Of a stretch of DNA of 59,031 nt, positions 35,835 to 49,580 are shown piece by piece. Made by a program: the position numbers and the translations under genes. A model generated the notes under the pieces. It was not told the origin of the DNA. It saw only the letters and a list, made by a program, of their open reading frames with translations, and searched no databases. Source of the DNA: Massilia rubra (lineage in GTDB: Bacteria; Pseudomonadota; Gammaproteobacteria; Burkholderiales; Burkholderiaceae_D); NCBI RefSeq assembly GCF_011682065.1, contig NZ_VUYU01000038.1, forward strand, positions 1 through 59,031, written 5' to 3'. Numbering within the stretch: position 1 is the first letter of the stretch; each line of letters begins with the position of its first letter.

Positions 35835-36538
35835 AGCGCGCGCAGGCAGGATTCAGCCTGGTCGAAATGGCGGTGGTGCTGGTCATCGCCGGCCTGATGA
35901 TCGGCGGCTTGCTCACGCCGCTGGCGGTGCAGATGGAGCAGCGCAAAATCAGCGACACCCAGAAAACCATGGACGAAGCGCGCGAAGCGCTGATGGGTTT
36001 CGCGCTGCGCAATGGCTACCTGCCGTGCCCCGCCGTCTCGCCGGTCAACGGCCTGGAAGACCGCAGCGGCGCCACCTGCCGCGACGGCAAGCGCCAGGGC
36101 GTGCTGCCTTGGGCCACGCTCGGCCTGCCCAAGCTCGATAGCTGGGGGCGCGCATTCCACTACAGCGTGGCGCCAGCCTACAGCAACAGCGGCGCCATGT
36201 TCACGCTGCAAAGCCCGCGCGACATCACCATCGGCACGCGCGATGCGCGTGGCAACCTGGTGGCGGCGACCGCCATCAACGACATCCCGGCGGTAATCGT
36301 CTCGCACGGGAAGAACGGCGCCGGCGGCTTTGGCGACACCGGCATCCGCACTCTCGATAACAGCACCACCAACGTCGACGAACGCACCAACGCCAACAGC
36401 ACCGGGATCGCTTTCGTGGCGCGCACCCCGAGCGAGCGTCCCACCGCGCCGGGCGGCGAGTACGACGACCTGGTGATCTGGTTGTCGCCGAACGTGCTGT
36501 TCAACCGCATGGTTGCCGCCGGCACGCTGCCGCGCTAA
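35831..36538 (+). CDS. Type II prepilin, filament operon 2
   Basis: The 235-residue product has leader MKRAQAG, then FSLVEMAVVLVIAGLMIGGL with Glu at +5. The globular domain starts with RKISDTQKTMDEAREALMGF, then GYLPCPA. That motif recurs in uncharacterised prepilins of beta- and gamma-proteobacteria. Two Cys (LPCPA and GATCRDG) may form a disulfide. It is one of only two prepilins in this operon. Confidence 0.86.
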   Translation: MKRAQAGFSLVEMAVVLVIAGLMIGGLLTPLAVQMEQRKISDTQKTMDEAREALMGFALRNGYLPCPAVSPVNGLEDRSGATCRDGKRQGVLPWATLGLPKLDSWGRAFHYSVAPAYSNSGAMFTLQSPRDITIGTRDARGNLVAATAINDIPAVIVSHGKNGAGGFGDTGIRTLDNSTTNVDERTNANSTGIAFVARTPSERPTAPGGEYDDLVIWLSPNVLFNRMVAAGTLPR

Positions 36539-36541
36539 TCC

Positions 36542-37279
36542 ATGTCGGGTCCGATTTTCACCATCGCCACGTACACCCTGCTCGAAGCGCTGCGCAACCG
36601 CCTGGCCTGGGTACTGGGCCTGCTTGCCATCGGCGCGGTGGCGCTGGGCGGCTTTCTGGGCCAACTGGCGCTCACCGAAAGCGGCGCACTGCAAGCGGCC
36701 CTGCTGGCGGCCCTGCTGCGCGTGTGCTGCGTGCTGCTGGTCGCGGGCTTTGTCGCCACCAGCGTGGTGCGCGAAACGGTCGACAAAGGCCAGGAACTGC
36801 TGCTTGCGCTGGCGCTGCCGCGCGCGGCATATGTGCTGGGCAAACTGGCGGGCTTCGCACTGGTGGCGCTGCTGCCCGCGCTGCTGTTTGGAGCGATGGC
36901 ATTGACGCTGGCGCCGGCCCCCTGGTGCGCCGCGTGGGCGCTGTCGCTCTGGTGCGAACTGTGCATCGTCGCCGCATTTGCGCTGCTGTGCGTACTCACG
37001 TTCGGGCAGGTGCTTGCGGCGCTGGCGGCCACGCTGGCCTTCTATGTGCTGGCGCGCGCCATCGGTGCCCTGCAGGCGATGGCGCAGGATGCGGCGGCGC
37101 TGCCGCGCATCGCCATCGACGCGCTGTCGGCCGTGCTGCCGCATCTCGACCAGTTCACGCGCGGCGAATGGCTGGTGTACGGCGGCGCCCAGGTGACGCC
37201 GCTGCTGGCGCAAACGGCGATCTATGTGACCTTGCTGGGCGCCGCCGCGCTGTTCGACTTTTACCGCAAGGACCTGTGA
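36542..37279 (+). CDS. ABC-2 type permease, filament operon 2
   Basis: The 245-residue integral membrane protein has about six hydrophobic helices, beginning with WVLGLLAIGAVALGGFLGQL, then LLRVCCVLLVAGFVATSVVR, and ending with TAIYVTLLGAAALFDFYRKD. The N-terminal FTIATYTLLEALRNRLAW is typical of ABC-2 permeases. It has no ATPase in direct neighbourhood, so its likely partner is the ABC ATPase gene that opens the same operon at 25328. It lies three bases after the prepilin stop and overlaps the next gene by one base. Confidence 0.85.
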   Translation: MSGPIFTIATYTLLEALRNRLAWVLGLLAIGAVALGGFLGQLALTESGALQAALLAALLRVCCVLLVAGFVATSVVRETVDKGQELLLALALPRAAYVLGKLAGFALVALLPALLFGAMALTLAPAPWCAAWALSLWCELCIVAAFALLCVLTFGQVLAALAATLAFYVLARAIGALQAMAQDAAALPRIAIDALSAVLPHLDQFTRGEWLVYGGAQVTPLLAQTAIYVTLLGAAALFDFYRKDL

Positions 37280-37974
37280 TGGCCTCGCGCGTGCCGCTGC
37301 CCGTCACGCTGCTGCTGCTTGGCGCGCTGGCGCTGCAGGTGAGCTACCAGGCCACGCGCGCGCCCCGGCAGCGCGCCCTGGCGACCCTGGCCCAGGCGCC
37401 ACCGCTGGACGTGCTGCGCCTGGCCAGCCTGGGCGAACCGGTGGCGCTGGCCAAGGCCATGACGCTGCACGCGCAAGGCCAGGACGCGGCCGATACACCG
37501 CTCAACAGCATCGATTACGCGGCCTTGCGCAGCTGGTTCGAACGCATCGTCGACCTCGATCCGCGCGGGCAGGCGCCCTTGCTGGCCGCCAGCCAGGTGT
37601 ACGCCGCCAGCACCGACCCGGCGCGCATGCGCATCATGCTCGATTTTGTCTACCGGCGATTTGGCGAAGACCCCGACCGGCGCTGGCCATGGCTGGCGCA
37701 TGCGGCGCTGGTGGCGCGCCACCGGCTGCACGATGCGGCGCTGGCGCGCCACTATGCGCAAGCCATCCGCACGCGCACCACGCCTGGCGTGCTGCCCGCG
37801 TGGGCGCGCCAGATGGAACTGTTCATCCTCGACGACATGGGCGAGGACGACAGCGCCAAAGCGCTGATCGGCGCCATGCTGGCCACCGGCCAGGTCAGCG
37901 ATCCGCGCGAACTGGCGTTGCTGGAACGGCGCCTGCACGACATTTCGGCGCGCCAGCGCCAGGCCCATCCTTGA
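37279..37974 (+). CDS. Membrane-anchored helical-repeat protein of unknown function
   Basis: The 231-residue protein has an N-terminal signal anchor (LPVTLLLLGALALQVSYQA). The soluble part is rich in paired helices of TPR-like spacing (RSWFERIVDLDPRGQAPLLA, and AALARHYAQAIR later). It overlaps the permease gene by one base (TGATG), so the two are coupled. I do not recognise a defined family; it could be an accessory factor of the exporter or the filament. Confidence 0.65.
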   Translation: MASRVPLPVTLLLLGALALQVSYQATRAPRQRALATLAQAPPLDVLRLASLGEPVALAKAMTLHAQGQDAADTPLNSIDYAALRSWFERIVDLDPRGQAPLLAASQVYAASTDPARMRIMLDFVYRRFGEDPDRRWPWLAHAALVARHRLHDAALARHYAQAIRTRTTPGVLPAWARQMELFILDDMGEDDSAKALIGAMLATGQVSDPRELALLERRLHDISARQRQAHP

Positions 37975-38040
37975 TAGGCTAGAATAATGTGCAGGAATAC
38001 ATGTGCACGAATAATGCGCCGCCACCACAGAGAGAATTCC

Positions 38041-38592
38041 ATGCAACGACAACAAGGCTTTACCCTCGTCGAAATCGCCATCGTGCTGGTGATCATCGGC
38101 TTGCTGCTTGGCGGCGTGCTCAAGGGCCAGGGGCTGATCGACAGCGCCAAGGTCAAGAACATCATCCAGCAATCGAACTCGCTGTCGGCGGCGGTGAACG
38201 CCTACCAGGATAAATTCCGCGCGCTGCCGGGCGACGACGTGCTGGCCACCACCCATGTGGCGGGCGCGACAGCGAACGGCAACGGCGACGGCCAGATCAC
38301 CGAATACTTGGCGGCGCCGCAGCACCTCGCCTTGTCCGGCTTCATTACCGGCGCCTACAACGGCACCACCGACTTCATGACCAGCGCCCAGGGCGGCGCG
38401 GTATACATCTACAACGACGCCGTGGGCGGGCGCAGCGGCAATGGTTTGCGCTTCGACAACCTGCCCGACTCCTTCGCCCAGCAGCTCGACAGCAAGCTCG
38501 ACGACGGCGTCGCCAGCACCGGCGCCGTGCGCGCGACCGCCCCGTACACCAACACCGGCAGCATCGTCACCCGCACCGCCTTGTTTTTCTGA
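38041..38592 (+). CDS. Type II prepilin, last gene of filament operon 2
   Basis: The 183-residue prepilin has leader MQRQQG, then FTLVEIAIVLVIIGLLLGGV with Glu at +5, and SAKVKNIIQQSNSLSAAVNA. It has no Cys in the mature part, unlike mshA. AGAGAGAA lies seven bases before the ATG. A 66-base gap precedes it, the longest in the operon, so it could also have its own promoter and be the major subunit. That last point is an inference from spacing only. Confidence 0.85.
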   Translation: MQRQQGFTLVEIAIVLVIIGLLLGGVLKGQGLIDSAKVKNIIQQSNSLSAAVNAYQDKFRALPGDDVLATTHVAGATANGNGDGQITEYLAAPQHLALSGFITGAYNGTTDFMTSAQGGAVYIYNDAVGGRSGNGLRFDNLPDSFAQQLDSKLDDGVASTGAVRATAPYTNTGSIVTRTALFF

Positions 38593-38609
38593 CCCTACCG
38601 CAAGGACCC

Positions 38610-39311
38610 ATGTTTCCTACCTCCCAGCGCCGGCGCGTGTTCTTGATGCGCCATGGCAGCGTTACCTATTTTGACGCCAGCGGCAAGCCCGTCCTTCCGG
38701 AAACCGTAGCGCTCAACGAGCAAGGCTGCGCCCAAGCCAGTGCCGCCGGACACGCCTTTGCCGCCGAAGGCATCCACTTCGACCGGGTGATCGTTTCCGG
38801 CCTGCCGCGCACGGTCGAAACGGCCACGCGCGTGCTCGCTGCGACAGGACAAGGGATAGACATCGAAATCTGGCCGGAGTTCGAAGAAATTCGCGGCGGG
38901 CGCCTGTCGACCATTGCCGATGCCGACCTGAAAGACGCGTTCACGGGGGCGTTCGAAGGCATGGTTGGAGAAGACAAGCGCTTTTTGGGAGGCGAATCGG
39001 TGGGCGAGCTGATGGACCGGATCCACCCGGCGGTAACGCGCCTGCGCGGCCAGGATGACTGGGACACGGTGCTGCTGGTGCTCCATGGCGGCGTGAACTG
39101 CGCGATTCTGTCGCTGGCGCTAACGGGGCAGCGCATGTTCCTGGGCGGGCTATCGCAAACGGCCGGCTGCATCAACGCGATCGACGTCGGTGAAGCCGAG
39201 GGCGACTGGGTGGTCCGTTTCGTCAACTACTCCCCGCCGGCCCCGCTACAAACGAGCACCCGCAGCACCACGATGGAACAACTGTACGAGCAATACCGCC
39301 TTTCTCGCTGA
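38610..39311 (+). CDS. Histidine phosphatase family protein
   Basis: The 233-residue product has the catalytic RHG motif (VFLMRHGSVTYF, His15), SGLPRTVETA, EFEEIRGG and the second catalytic His (VLLVLHGGVN). This is the phosphoglycerate mutase/acid phosphatase superfamily, cytosolic. Substrate unknown. AAGGA sits six bases before the ATG. It follows the last prepilin by 17 bases and could be read from the same transcript, but no functional link is evident. Confidence 0.88.
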   Translation: MFPTSQRRRVFLMRHGSVTYFDASGKPVLPETVALNEQGCAQASAAGHAFAAEGIHFDRVIVSGLPRTVETATRVLAATGQGIDIEIWPEFEEIRGGRLSTIADADLKDAFTGAFEGMVGEDKRFLGGESVGELMDRIHPAVTRLRGQDDWDTVLLVLHGGVNCAILSLALTGQRMFLGGLSQTAGCINAIDVGEAEGDWVVRFVNYSPPAPLQTSTRSTTMEQLYEQYRLSR

Positions 39312-39334
39312 CCATAAGATCACCACCACCCCTC

Positions 39335-39620
39335 AACCGGGGTCAGAGCTTTAACTTGAAACATTTCTCAATTGAGGTCAGACCCCGGTTGTAGGGATTG
39401 TGGAAGATATCGAGGGAAATTGGCGAAGGATTGCAGTAGGAATTCGCTTCAGAGCATCCTTGCGCGCGTCGCCTTCCCTCTGAAAAGACGTACATCATTG
39501 GCCAAACAAATGTCCTGATAGCAAAACCGGGGTCTGACCTCTGATTCGCAATGTTCCGTCGATTTCCACGTTTTATCGCTACCTGTGCAACTATTGCTAG
39601 TTAAAGCTCTGACCCCGGTT
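39335..39620. repeat. MITE-like nested inverted repeats with ACCGGGGTC ends
   Basis: Four arms are seen. A (39335-39355, AACCGGGGTCAGAGCTTTAA) pairs with its perfect complement A' at 39600-39620. B' (39374-39390, GAGGTCAGACCCCGGTT) pairs with B at 39525-39541. All share the AACCGGGGTC edge. The order A-B'-B-A' makes the whole 286-base segment symmetrical, as in a non-autonomous mobile repeat. The same B sequence forms the palindrome at 42080-42135. Confidence 0.8.
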
Positions 39621-39637
39621 GTAGGGAAAGCAGAAAT

Positions 39638-39653
39638 TAGTACGATCGTTCTA
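39638..39653. promoter_or_regulatory. Palindromic operator candidate before the phosphotransferase gene
   Basis: TAGTACGATCGTTCTA has complementary halves except for one pair and lies 44 bases before the start codon at 39697. A related site occurs before the acyl-CoA dehydrogenase operon at 54971-54986. The form resembles operators of TetR-type repressors of fatty-acid genes. Confidence 0.5.
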
Positions 39654-39696
39654 TTCATGAGCTAGAATAGATCTCACATAACCAGCAGGAGACAAG

Positions 39697-40779
39697 ATGT
39701 TCGAGGAAATGATGGGGACCAAGCCGGTCTCGGAGCGCCAGAAATTCGACGTCGATGCCCTCGACGCTTATCTGCGCGCGCATGTGCAGGGCTATCCTGG
39801 CGGCCCGCTGGAGGTCGTGCAGTTCAAGGGCGGCCAGTCCAATCCGACCTTCAAGATCAGCGCCGGCGGCCAGCATTATGTGTTACGCACCAAGCCCGGC
39901 CCGGCCGCCAAGTTGTTGCCGTCCGCTCACGCCATCGAGCGCGAATTTCGCGTCATGGATGCCTTGCAGAAAGCCGGCTTTCCCGCCGCCCGCCAGTATG
40001 CGCTGTGCACCGACGAGTCGGTCATCGGGCGCGCCTTCTATGTCATGGAATTCGTCGACGGCCGCGTGCTGTGGGACCAGTCCCTGCCCGGCATGACGCC
40101 AGCCGAACGCGGCGCCATCTACGACGAATTGAACCGTGTCATCGCCACCCTGCACACGGTCGACTACGCCGCCATCGGCCTGGCCGATTACGGCAAGCCC
40201 GGCAACTATTTCGCGCGCCAGATCGAACGCTGGACGCGCCAGTACCAGGCCTCTGTCACCGAACCCATCGAGGCCATGGACCAGCTGATCGCTTGGCTGC
40301 CGCATCACATTCCGCCAGGCGACGATACCGCCATCGTACATGGCGACTTCCGCCTCGACAATATGATCTTCCACCCGACCGAGCCGCGCATCCTCGCCGT
40401 GCTCGACTGGGAACTGTCGACCCTGGGCCATCCGGCGGCGGATTTTTCCTACCATTGCATGAGCTGGCACATTGCACCCGGCCAGTTCCGCGGCATCGCC
40501 GGACTCGACCTGGACGCACTCGGCATTCCCACCCAGGAAGCCTACATCGCGGCGTACGCGGCGCGCACCGGCAAGATCATCCGCATCGAGGATTTCAATT
40601 TTTACCTGGCCTACAATATGTTCCGCCTGGCCGGCATCATGCAAGGCATCATGAAACGCTACGTCGACGGCACCGCATCGAGCGCCCAGGCCCTCGAGAA
40701 CGGCAAGGCCGCCCGCCCCATGGCCGAACTCGGTTGGCAGTATGCGCAGCGCGCCATTTCTCTTTCCAAGGAAAACTAA
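39697..40779 (+). CDS. Phosphotransferase family protein (APH/ACAD10-like)
   Basis: The 360-residue protein has the aminoglycoside/choline-kinase-like fold: [10 protein letters not shown] (P-loop-like strand pair), [14 protein letters not shown] (nucleotide Lys), the Brenner motif [12 protein letters not shown] (His215, Asp217) and [15 protein letters not shown] (Mg-binding). This subgroup is regularly encoded next to acyl-CoA dehydrogenases and resembles the N-terminal kinase part of ACAD10/11, which acts on 4-hydroxyacids. Here too an acyl-CoA dehydrogenase gene follows, overlapping by one base. A role in 4-hydroxy or related fatty acid breakdown is plausible but unproven. Confidence 0.87.
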   Translation: MFEEMMGTKPVSERQKFDVDALDAYLRAHVQGYPGGPLEVVQFKGGQSNPTFKISAGGQHYVLRTKPGPAAKLLPSAHAIEREFRVMDALQKAGFPAARQYALCTDESVIGRAFYVMEFVDGRVLWDQSLPGMTPAERGAIYDELNRVIATLHTVDYAAIGLADYGKPGNYFARQIERWTRQYQASVTEPIEAMDQLIAWLPHHIPPGDDTAIVHGDFRLDNMIFHPTEPRILAVLDWELSTLGHPAADFSYHCMSWHIAPGQFRGIAGLDLDALGIPTQEAYIAAYAARTGKIIRIEDFNFYLAYNMFRLAGIMQGIMKRYVDGTASSAQALENGKAARPMAELGWQYAQRAISLSKEN

Positions 40780-42038
40780 TGAACTTCGATTACTCCGACC
40801 GCTGCAAAGAGTTGCAGGCGCGCCTGCTCGCCTTCATGGACCAGCACGTCTATCCGAACGAGAATGCCTTCAGGCAGGAAGTCGACAATAACGGCACCCA
40901 GAAGGGCAACCGCTGGATTCCGACCGCGTTGATCGAGCGGCTCAAGCCGCTGGCGCGCGAACAGGGCCTGTGGAATCTGTTCCTGCCGAAATCGGTGCGC
41001 GCGCCGGAAGGGTTGTCGAACCTCGACTACGCGCCGCTGTGCGAGATCATGGGCCGGGTCGGCTGGGCGCCGGAAGTGTTCAACTGCGCCGCGCCCGACA
41101 CGGGCAATATGGAAACGATCGAACGCTACGGCAGCGAAGAACACAAGCAAACCTGGCTCGAACCCTTGCTGCGCGGCGAGATCCGCTCGGCCTTCGCCAT
41201 GACCGAACCGGCCGTGGCCTCGTCCGATGCGACCAATATCGAAACCCGCATCGAACGAGATGGCGGCGATTACGTGATCAACGGGCGCAAGTGGTGGATT
41301 TCGGGCGCGGGCGATCCGCGCTGCAAGATTTTCATCGTCATGGGCAAGACCGACCCGGAAGCGGCGCGCCATGCCCAGCAATCGATGATCCTGGTTCCCG
41401 CCGACACGCCCGGCATCACCATCGTCCGCCCGCTGCCGGTATTCGGCTACGACGACGCCCCGCACGGCCATTGCGAAATCCTGTTCGAAAACGTGCGCGT
41501 GCCGGCGTCCTCCCTGCTGCTGGGCGAGGGGCGCGGCTTCGAAATCGCCCAGGGCCGCCTGGGACCGGGCCGTATCCACCATTGCATGCGCGCCATCGGG
41601 GTGGCCGAGCGCGCGCTGGAGCTGATGTGCCTGCGCCTGAACAGCCGGGTTGCTTTCGGCAAAAAGATATCCGACCAGGGGGTGTGGCGCGAGCGCATCG
41701 CCGAGTCGCGCATCCAGATCGACACGGCACGCCTGCTGACGCTCAAGACCGCGGCGTTGATGGATACCGTGGGCAACAAGCACGCCCAGGCGGAAATCGC
41801 CATGATCAAGGTGCTGGCGCCGAACGTGGCCCAGCAGGTGCTGGACTGGGCGATCCAGGCGCACGGCGCGGCGGGCGTGTCGGACGAGTTCCCGCTGGCC
41901 TACCAATGGGCCGGCAACCGCACCCTGCGCCTGGCCGACGGGCCGGACGAAGTGCACCGCAACGCCATCGCCAAGATCGAACTGGCCAAGCATGTCAAGC
42001 TGGGCGAAGACCTGGCGCTGCCGATCACCCGCTCCTGA
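40779..42038 (+). CDS. Acyl-CoA dehydrogenase (ACAD10/11-like)
   Basis: The 419-residue flavoprotein has the ACAD signatures [54 protein letters not shown] and the C-terminal [19 protein letters not shown]. It catalyses alpha,beta-dehydrogenation of an acyl-CoA using FAD. Together with the phosphotransferase it forms a two-gene unit coupled by a one-base overlap, matching the two halves of ACAD10/11. A perfect palindrome starts about 40 bases after the stop and may end transcription. Confidence 0.92.
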   Translation: MNFDYSDRCKELQARLLAFMDQHVYPNENAFRQEVDNNGTQKGNRWIPTALIERLKPLAREQGLWNLFLPKSVRAPEGLSNLDYAPLCEIMGRVGWAPEVFNCAAPDTGNMETIERYGSEEHKQTWLEPLLRGEIRSAFAMTEPAVASSDATNIETRIERDGGDYVINGRKWWISGAGDPRCKIFIVMGKTDPEAARHAQQSMILVPADTPGITIVRPLPVFGYDDAPHGHCEILFENVRVPASSLLLGEGRGFEIAQGRLGPGRIHHCMRAIGVAERALELMCLRLNSRVAFGKKISDQGVWRERIAESRIQIDTARLLTLKTAALMDTVGNKHAQAEIAMIKVLAPNVAQQVLDWAIQAHGAAGVSDEFPLAYQWAGNRTLRLADGPDEVHRNAIAKIELAKHVKLGEDLALPITRS

Positions 42039-42079
42039 GCCGCGGCCATCGCGCCGGCAACAGGTCTTGACCACCTCTC

Positions 42080-42135
42080 AACCGGGGTCTGACCTCAATT
42101 AAGAAACGTTTCTTAATTGAGGTCAGACCCCGGTT
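42080..42135. repeat. Perfect 56-base palindrome downstream of the acyl-CoA dehydrogenase gene
   Basis: The left half starts AACCGGGGTCTGACCTCAAT and the right half is its perfect complement, 28 bases each with no loop. The outer 17 bases are the same as the B arms at 39374 and 39525. In RNA it would fold into a strong hairpin and may act as a terminator, although no U-run follows directly. Confidence 0.85.
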
Positions 42136-42296
42136 AAGTAAGTGTGCAGAAATTTTTTTGATTTTTAGCGAACAGAAGCGGATGCCATGCAAGGCGCACG
42201 CCGCGACGCAGTGCGAGCACTGCTAGCGGTGGGCAACACAGCAAGGCGCTGCTTATGGAAGCTGTAAATTACAAGAATTTATGCGCACTTACTTAG
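42135..42296. mobile_element. Small MITE-like element with 21-base terminal inverted repeats
   Basis: The left end TAAGTAAGTGTGCAGAAATT (42135-) and the complement of the right end TAAGTAAGTGCGCATAAATT (ending 42296) agree at 18 of 21 positions. The 120-base interior has no coding frame and holds a further GC-rich palindromic stretch. It abuts the previous palindrome and reaches to 135 bases before the kinase start, so it forms the upstream region of that gene. Confidence 0.65.
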
Positions 42297-42431
42297 GTGT
42301 TGCTGGCCGCTATGGCGAGTGCAAAGCCGCGCACGACTGGCGTAAAGTGCTTTGAAGAAAACGCCTGCTCGGCTACCATCGTTCCCAGAGCGGTGCGTGG
42401 CGCCGCGTTTGATGCGACGAAAGGTTCGGCA

Positions 42432-46993
<4,562 letters not shown>

Positions 46994-46997
<4 letters not shown>

Positions 46998-47935
46998 GTT
47001 GGACCGATATGGCAAGGAACGGACGGATCCTGATCGTCGACGACGCGATGGAAAACATCCAGATCCTGCACCAGGCCTTGCAGGACGAGCACGAGGTGGT
47101 GTTTGCGATGAACGGCGCCAAGGCGCTGCATATCGCCCAGACCCAGCGTCCCGACCTGATCCTGCTCGACGCGATGATGCCCGACATGGACGGCTACGCG
47201 GTGTGCCGGGCCTTGCGCGAGTCGGGCGCGACACGCGACATCCCGATCATTTTTGTCACCGCCCTCAAGACGCCCGAGGATGAAACGCGCGCCCTGGAAG
47301 CCGGCGCGGCCGACTTCATCACCAAGCCGGTCAACGCGGCGGTGGTGCGGGCGCGGGTGCGCACGCAGCTGACCGTCAAGCGCCAGAGCGACGCGCTGCG
47401 CGAGCTGACCCTGACCGACGGCCTGACCGGGGTCGCCAACCGGCGCGGCTTCGACGAGGCCATGGATACCGAATGGCGGCGCTGCGCGCGCGCCAAGACG
47501 CCGCTGGCGCTGATCATCGCCGACATCGACCATTTCAAGGCGTACAACGACGCCTACGGACACCAGGCTGGCGACGACAGCCTGGTGCGGGTGGGCGCGG
47601 CGATGCGGCGCGCGGCGGCGCGGCCGCAGGATCTGGTGGCGCGTTATGGCGGCGAGGAGTTCGTCATTTTGCTGCCGCAGGAAGACAAGCGCGGCGCTGA
47701 GGTGGTGGCCAGGAAGCTGCTCGACGAAATGGCCCAGCTGGCCATTCCGCACGAAAAATCGGGCGCGTCGCCCTGGCTGACCCTGAGCATGGGCGTGGCC
47801 AGCCTGATGCCGGCCGACGGACTGAGCGCCGGCGGCCTGATAAAAACAGCCGATGCGCTGCTGTACCAGGCCAAGGCGGGTGGGCGCAACCGGTATTGTT
47901 TGCAGGCCGATCAGGCGCCCACCCCGCTACCGTAG
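46994..47935 (+). CDS. Response regulator diguanylate cyclase (REC-GGDEF)
   Basis: The 313-residue product has an N-terminal receiver with phosphorylatable Asp59 (DLILLDAMMPDMDGYAV) and Lys in FITKPVNA, then a GGDEF domain with LTDGLTGVANRRGFDEAM, the active site GGEEF at 219-223 and an inhibitory RxxD site (RPQD, Arg210) five residues before it. It should therefore be an active, product-inhibited c-di-GMP synthase. The overlap with the kinase gene and the HPt at the end of that kinase argue that it is the phosphorelay output. Confidence 0.93.
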
Positions 47936-47942
47936 CGCTAGC

Positions 47943-49580
47943 TCAGGCCCAGGCCAGGCGTTCCAGCGGCGCCCTCCCCGTGGCCTCGGCCCTGGCCGTC
48001 CCCGGCGCCGGCCCGCGCCCGCCGTTCACCACGCGCGCCGGCAGCTTGAACACGCTGACCATATCGGCCAGCGCCCCCGCCTGATCCTGCAAGGCCCCCG
48101 CCGCCGCCGCGGCTTGCTCCACCAGCGCCGCGTTCTGCTGCGTCACCTCGTCCATCTGCGCGATGGCCTGGTTGATCTGCTCGATCCCGGCGGTCTGCTC
48201 CCCACTGGCCGTCGTGATCTCGCCCATCATGCCGGTCACGCTGTCAATACTCGTCACGATGGCCTGCATCGTGGTTCCGGCCCGGTCCACCAATGCGGCG
48301 CCCTGCGCGACCTTCTCCACCGAGTCGCCGATCAGCATCTTGATTTCCTTGGCCGCCGCCGCCGAGCGCTGCGCCAGGTTGCGCACCTCGCTGGCGACGA
48401 CCGCAAAGCCGCGTCCCTGCTCGCCGGCGCGCGCCGCTTCCACCGCCGCATTCAACGCCAGGATATTGGTCTGGAACGCGATCGATTCGATCACGCCGAT
48501 GATATCGACAATCTTGCGCGACGATTGGTTGATCGACCCCATGGTCTCGACCACCTGCGCCACCACGGCCCCGCCCTGCTGCGCCACCTGCGACGCGCTC
48601 AATGCCAGCTGGTTGGCCTGGCGCGCATTGTCGGCATTCTGCTTGACGGTCGATGTCAGTTCTTCCATCGACGACGCGGTCTGCTCCAGCGAACTGGCCT
48701 GGTGCTCGGTGCGCGCCGATAAATCCATATTGCCGCTGGCGATCTGGCCGGATGCCGTCGCAATGGCGTCGGTGCCGCCGCGCACCTGGCCGACGATATT
48801 TTGCAGGCTGCCGTTCATGTCGCGCAGCGCCTGCATCAATTGCCCCGTTTCGTCACCCGAGACCACAGCGATGTCGCTGGTCAGGTCGCCCGCGGCGACC
48901 GTCTTCGCAAGTTGCACCGCCCGGCCGATCGGCACGGTGATGGAACGGGTGATCCACCAGCCGGACAAGGCGCCGGTCACCAGCGCGGCCAGGCCCAGCA
49001 CCAGCATGGCCTGGCGCGCCAGGACCACGCTCGCTTCGATGCGCCGGCCGGCCTCGCCCACCAGCGTCTTTTGCAGGCCGGCCAGCCGCGTCACCGAGCC
49101 TTGCAGGGTGTCGAGCGCGGGCAGGGTCTGGCCCAGCATGGTGGCGACGGCTTCGTCGCGTTCCTGCGCGGCGAGACGCTTGCCGACGGTGCCGAACGAG
49201 GCGACATAGGCCGCACGCTGCACCTTGATTTGGGCCAGCAGGGCGCGCCCTTCGGCGCTGCTGGCCAGCTGCTCGAGTACCGCGATGGCGCCGGTAATGT
49301 CCTTCTTGTTCGCCTCGATCTTTTCGCGCACCCTGGCGCTGTAGGCGGCGTCGGGCGCGATGAACAATTCGAGCGTGGCGCGCGCGTTGGCGCGGGTGGT
49401 GACGTTGATGACGTTGGCCGCATCGGCCTGCACCATGTCGCGCTCCATCATGGTGGTGCTGTCGGCGCTGATGTTGGCCAGCAGTGTGAGCGCGCTGGCG
49501 ATCAGCGCCGCCATGATCAGCAGGATGACGCCGAACGCGCCGCCGAGGCGCGCCCCAATTCGTAAGTTTGCAATGTTCAT
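47943..49580 (-). CDS. Methyl-accepting chemotaxis protein A
   Basis: The 545-residue transducer has TM1 ([20 protein letters not shown]), a periplasmic four-helix-bundle ligand domain to about residue 188, TM2 ([20 protein letters not shown]) and HAMP. The cytoplasmic signalling hairpin has the tip [20 protein letters not shown]. The end (APLERLAWA) has no pentapeptide. It is convergent with the diguanylate cyclase gene. The ligand is unknown. Confidence 0.93.
   Translation of the reverse strand: MNIANLRIGARLGGAFGVILLIMAALIASALTLLANISADSTTMMERDMVQADAANVINVTTRANARATLELFIAPDAAYSARVREKIEANKKDITGAIAVLEQLASSAEGRALLAQIKVQRAAYVASFGTVGKRLAAQERDEAVATMLGQTLPALDTLQGSVTRLAGLQKTLVGEAGRRIEASVVLARQAMLVLGLAALVTGALSGWWITRSITVPIGRAVQLAKTVAAGDLTSDIAVVSGDETGQLMQALRDMNGSLQNIVGQVRGGTDAIATASGQIASGNMDLSARTEHQASSLEQTASSMEELTSTVKQNADNARQANQLALSASQVAQQGGAVVAQVVETMGSINQSSRKIVDIIGVIESIAFQTNILALNAAVEAARAGEQGRGFAVVASEVRNLAQRSAAAAKEIKMLIGDSVEKVAQGAALVDRAGTTMQAIVTSIDSVTGMMGEITTASGEQTAGIEQINQAIAQMDEVTQQNAALVEQAAAAAGALQDQAGALADMVSVFKLPARVVNGGRGPAPGTARAEATGRAPLERLAWA

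Larger units (their letters stand above)
39312..39696. other. Gene-free stretch with repeat element and operator candidate
   Basis: This 385-base gap contains the nested inverted-repeat element (39335-39620) and the palindrome at 39638-39653 in front of the phosphotransferase gene. A 69-codon minus-strand frame (39449-39658) lies across it but has no family resemblance, so I do not call it a gene. Confidence 0.6.

Noticed and set aside
39449-39658. 69-codon minus-strand frame in the repeat-rich gap
   Set aside because: No start site, no family resemblance, and it is largely made of the inverted-repeat arms.
42297-42431. Longer N-terminus of the hybrid kinase starting at GTG 42297
   Set aside because: The first codons abut the MITE end, and the extra 45 residues do not resemble a sensor or signal; the GTG at 42432 has a better ribosome site and directly precedes the first membrane helix.
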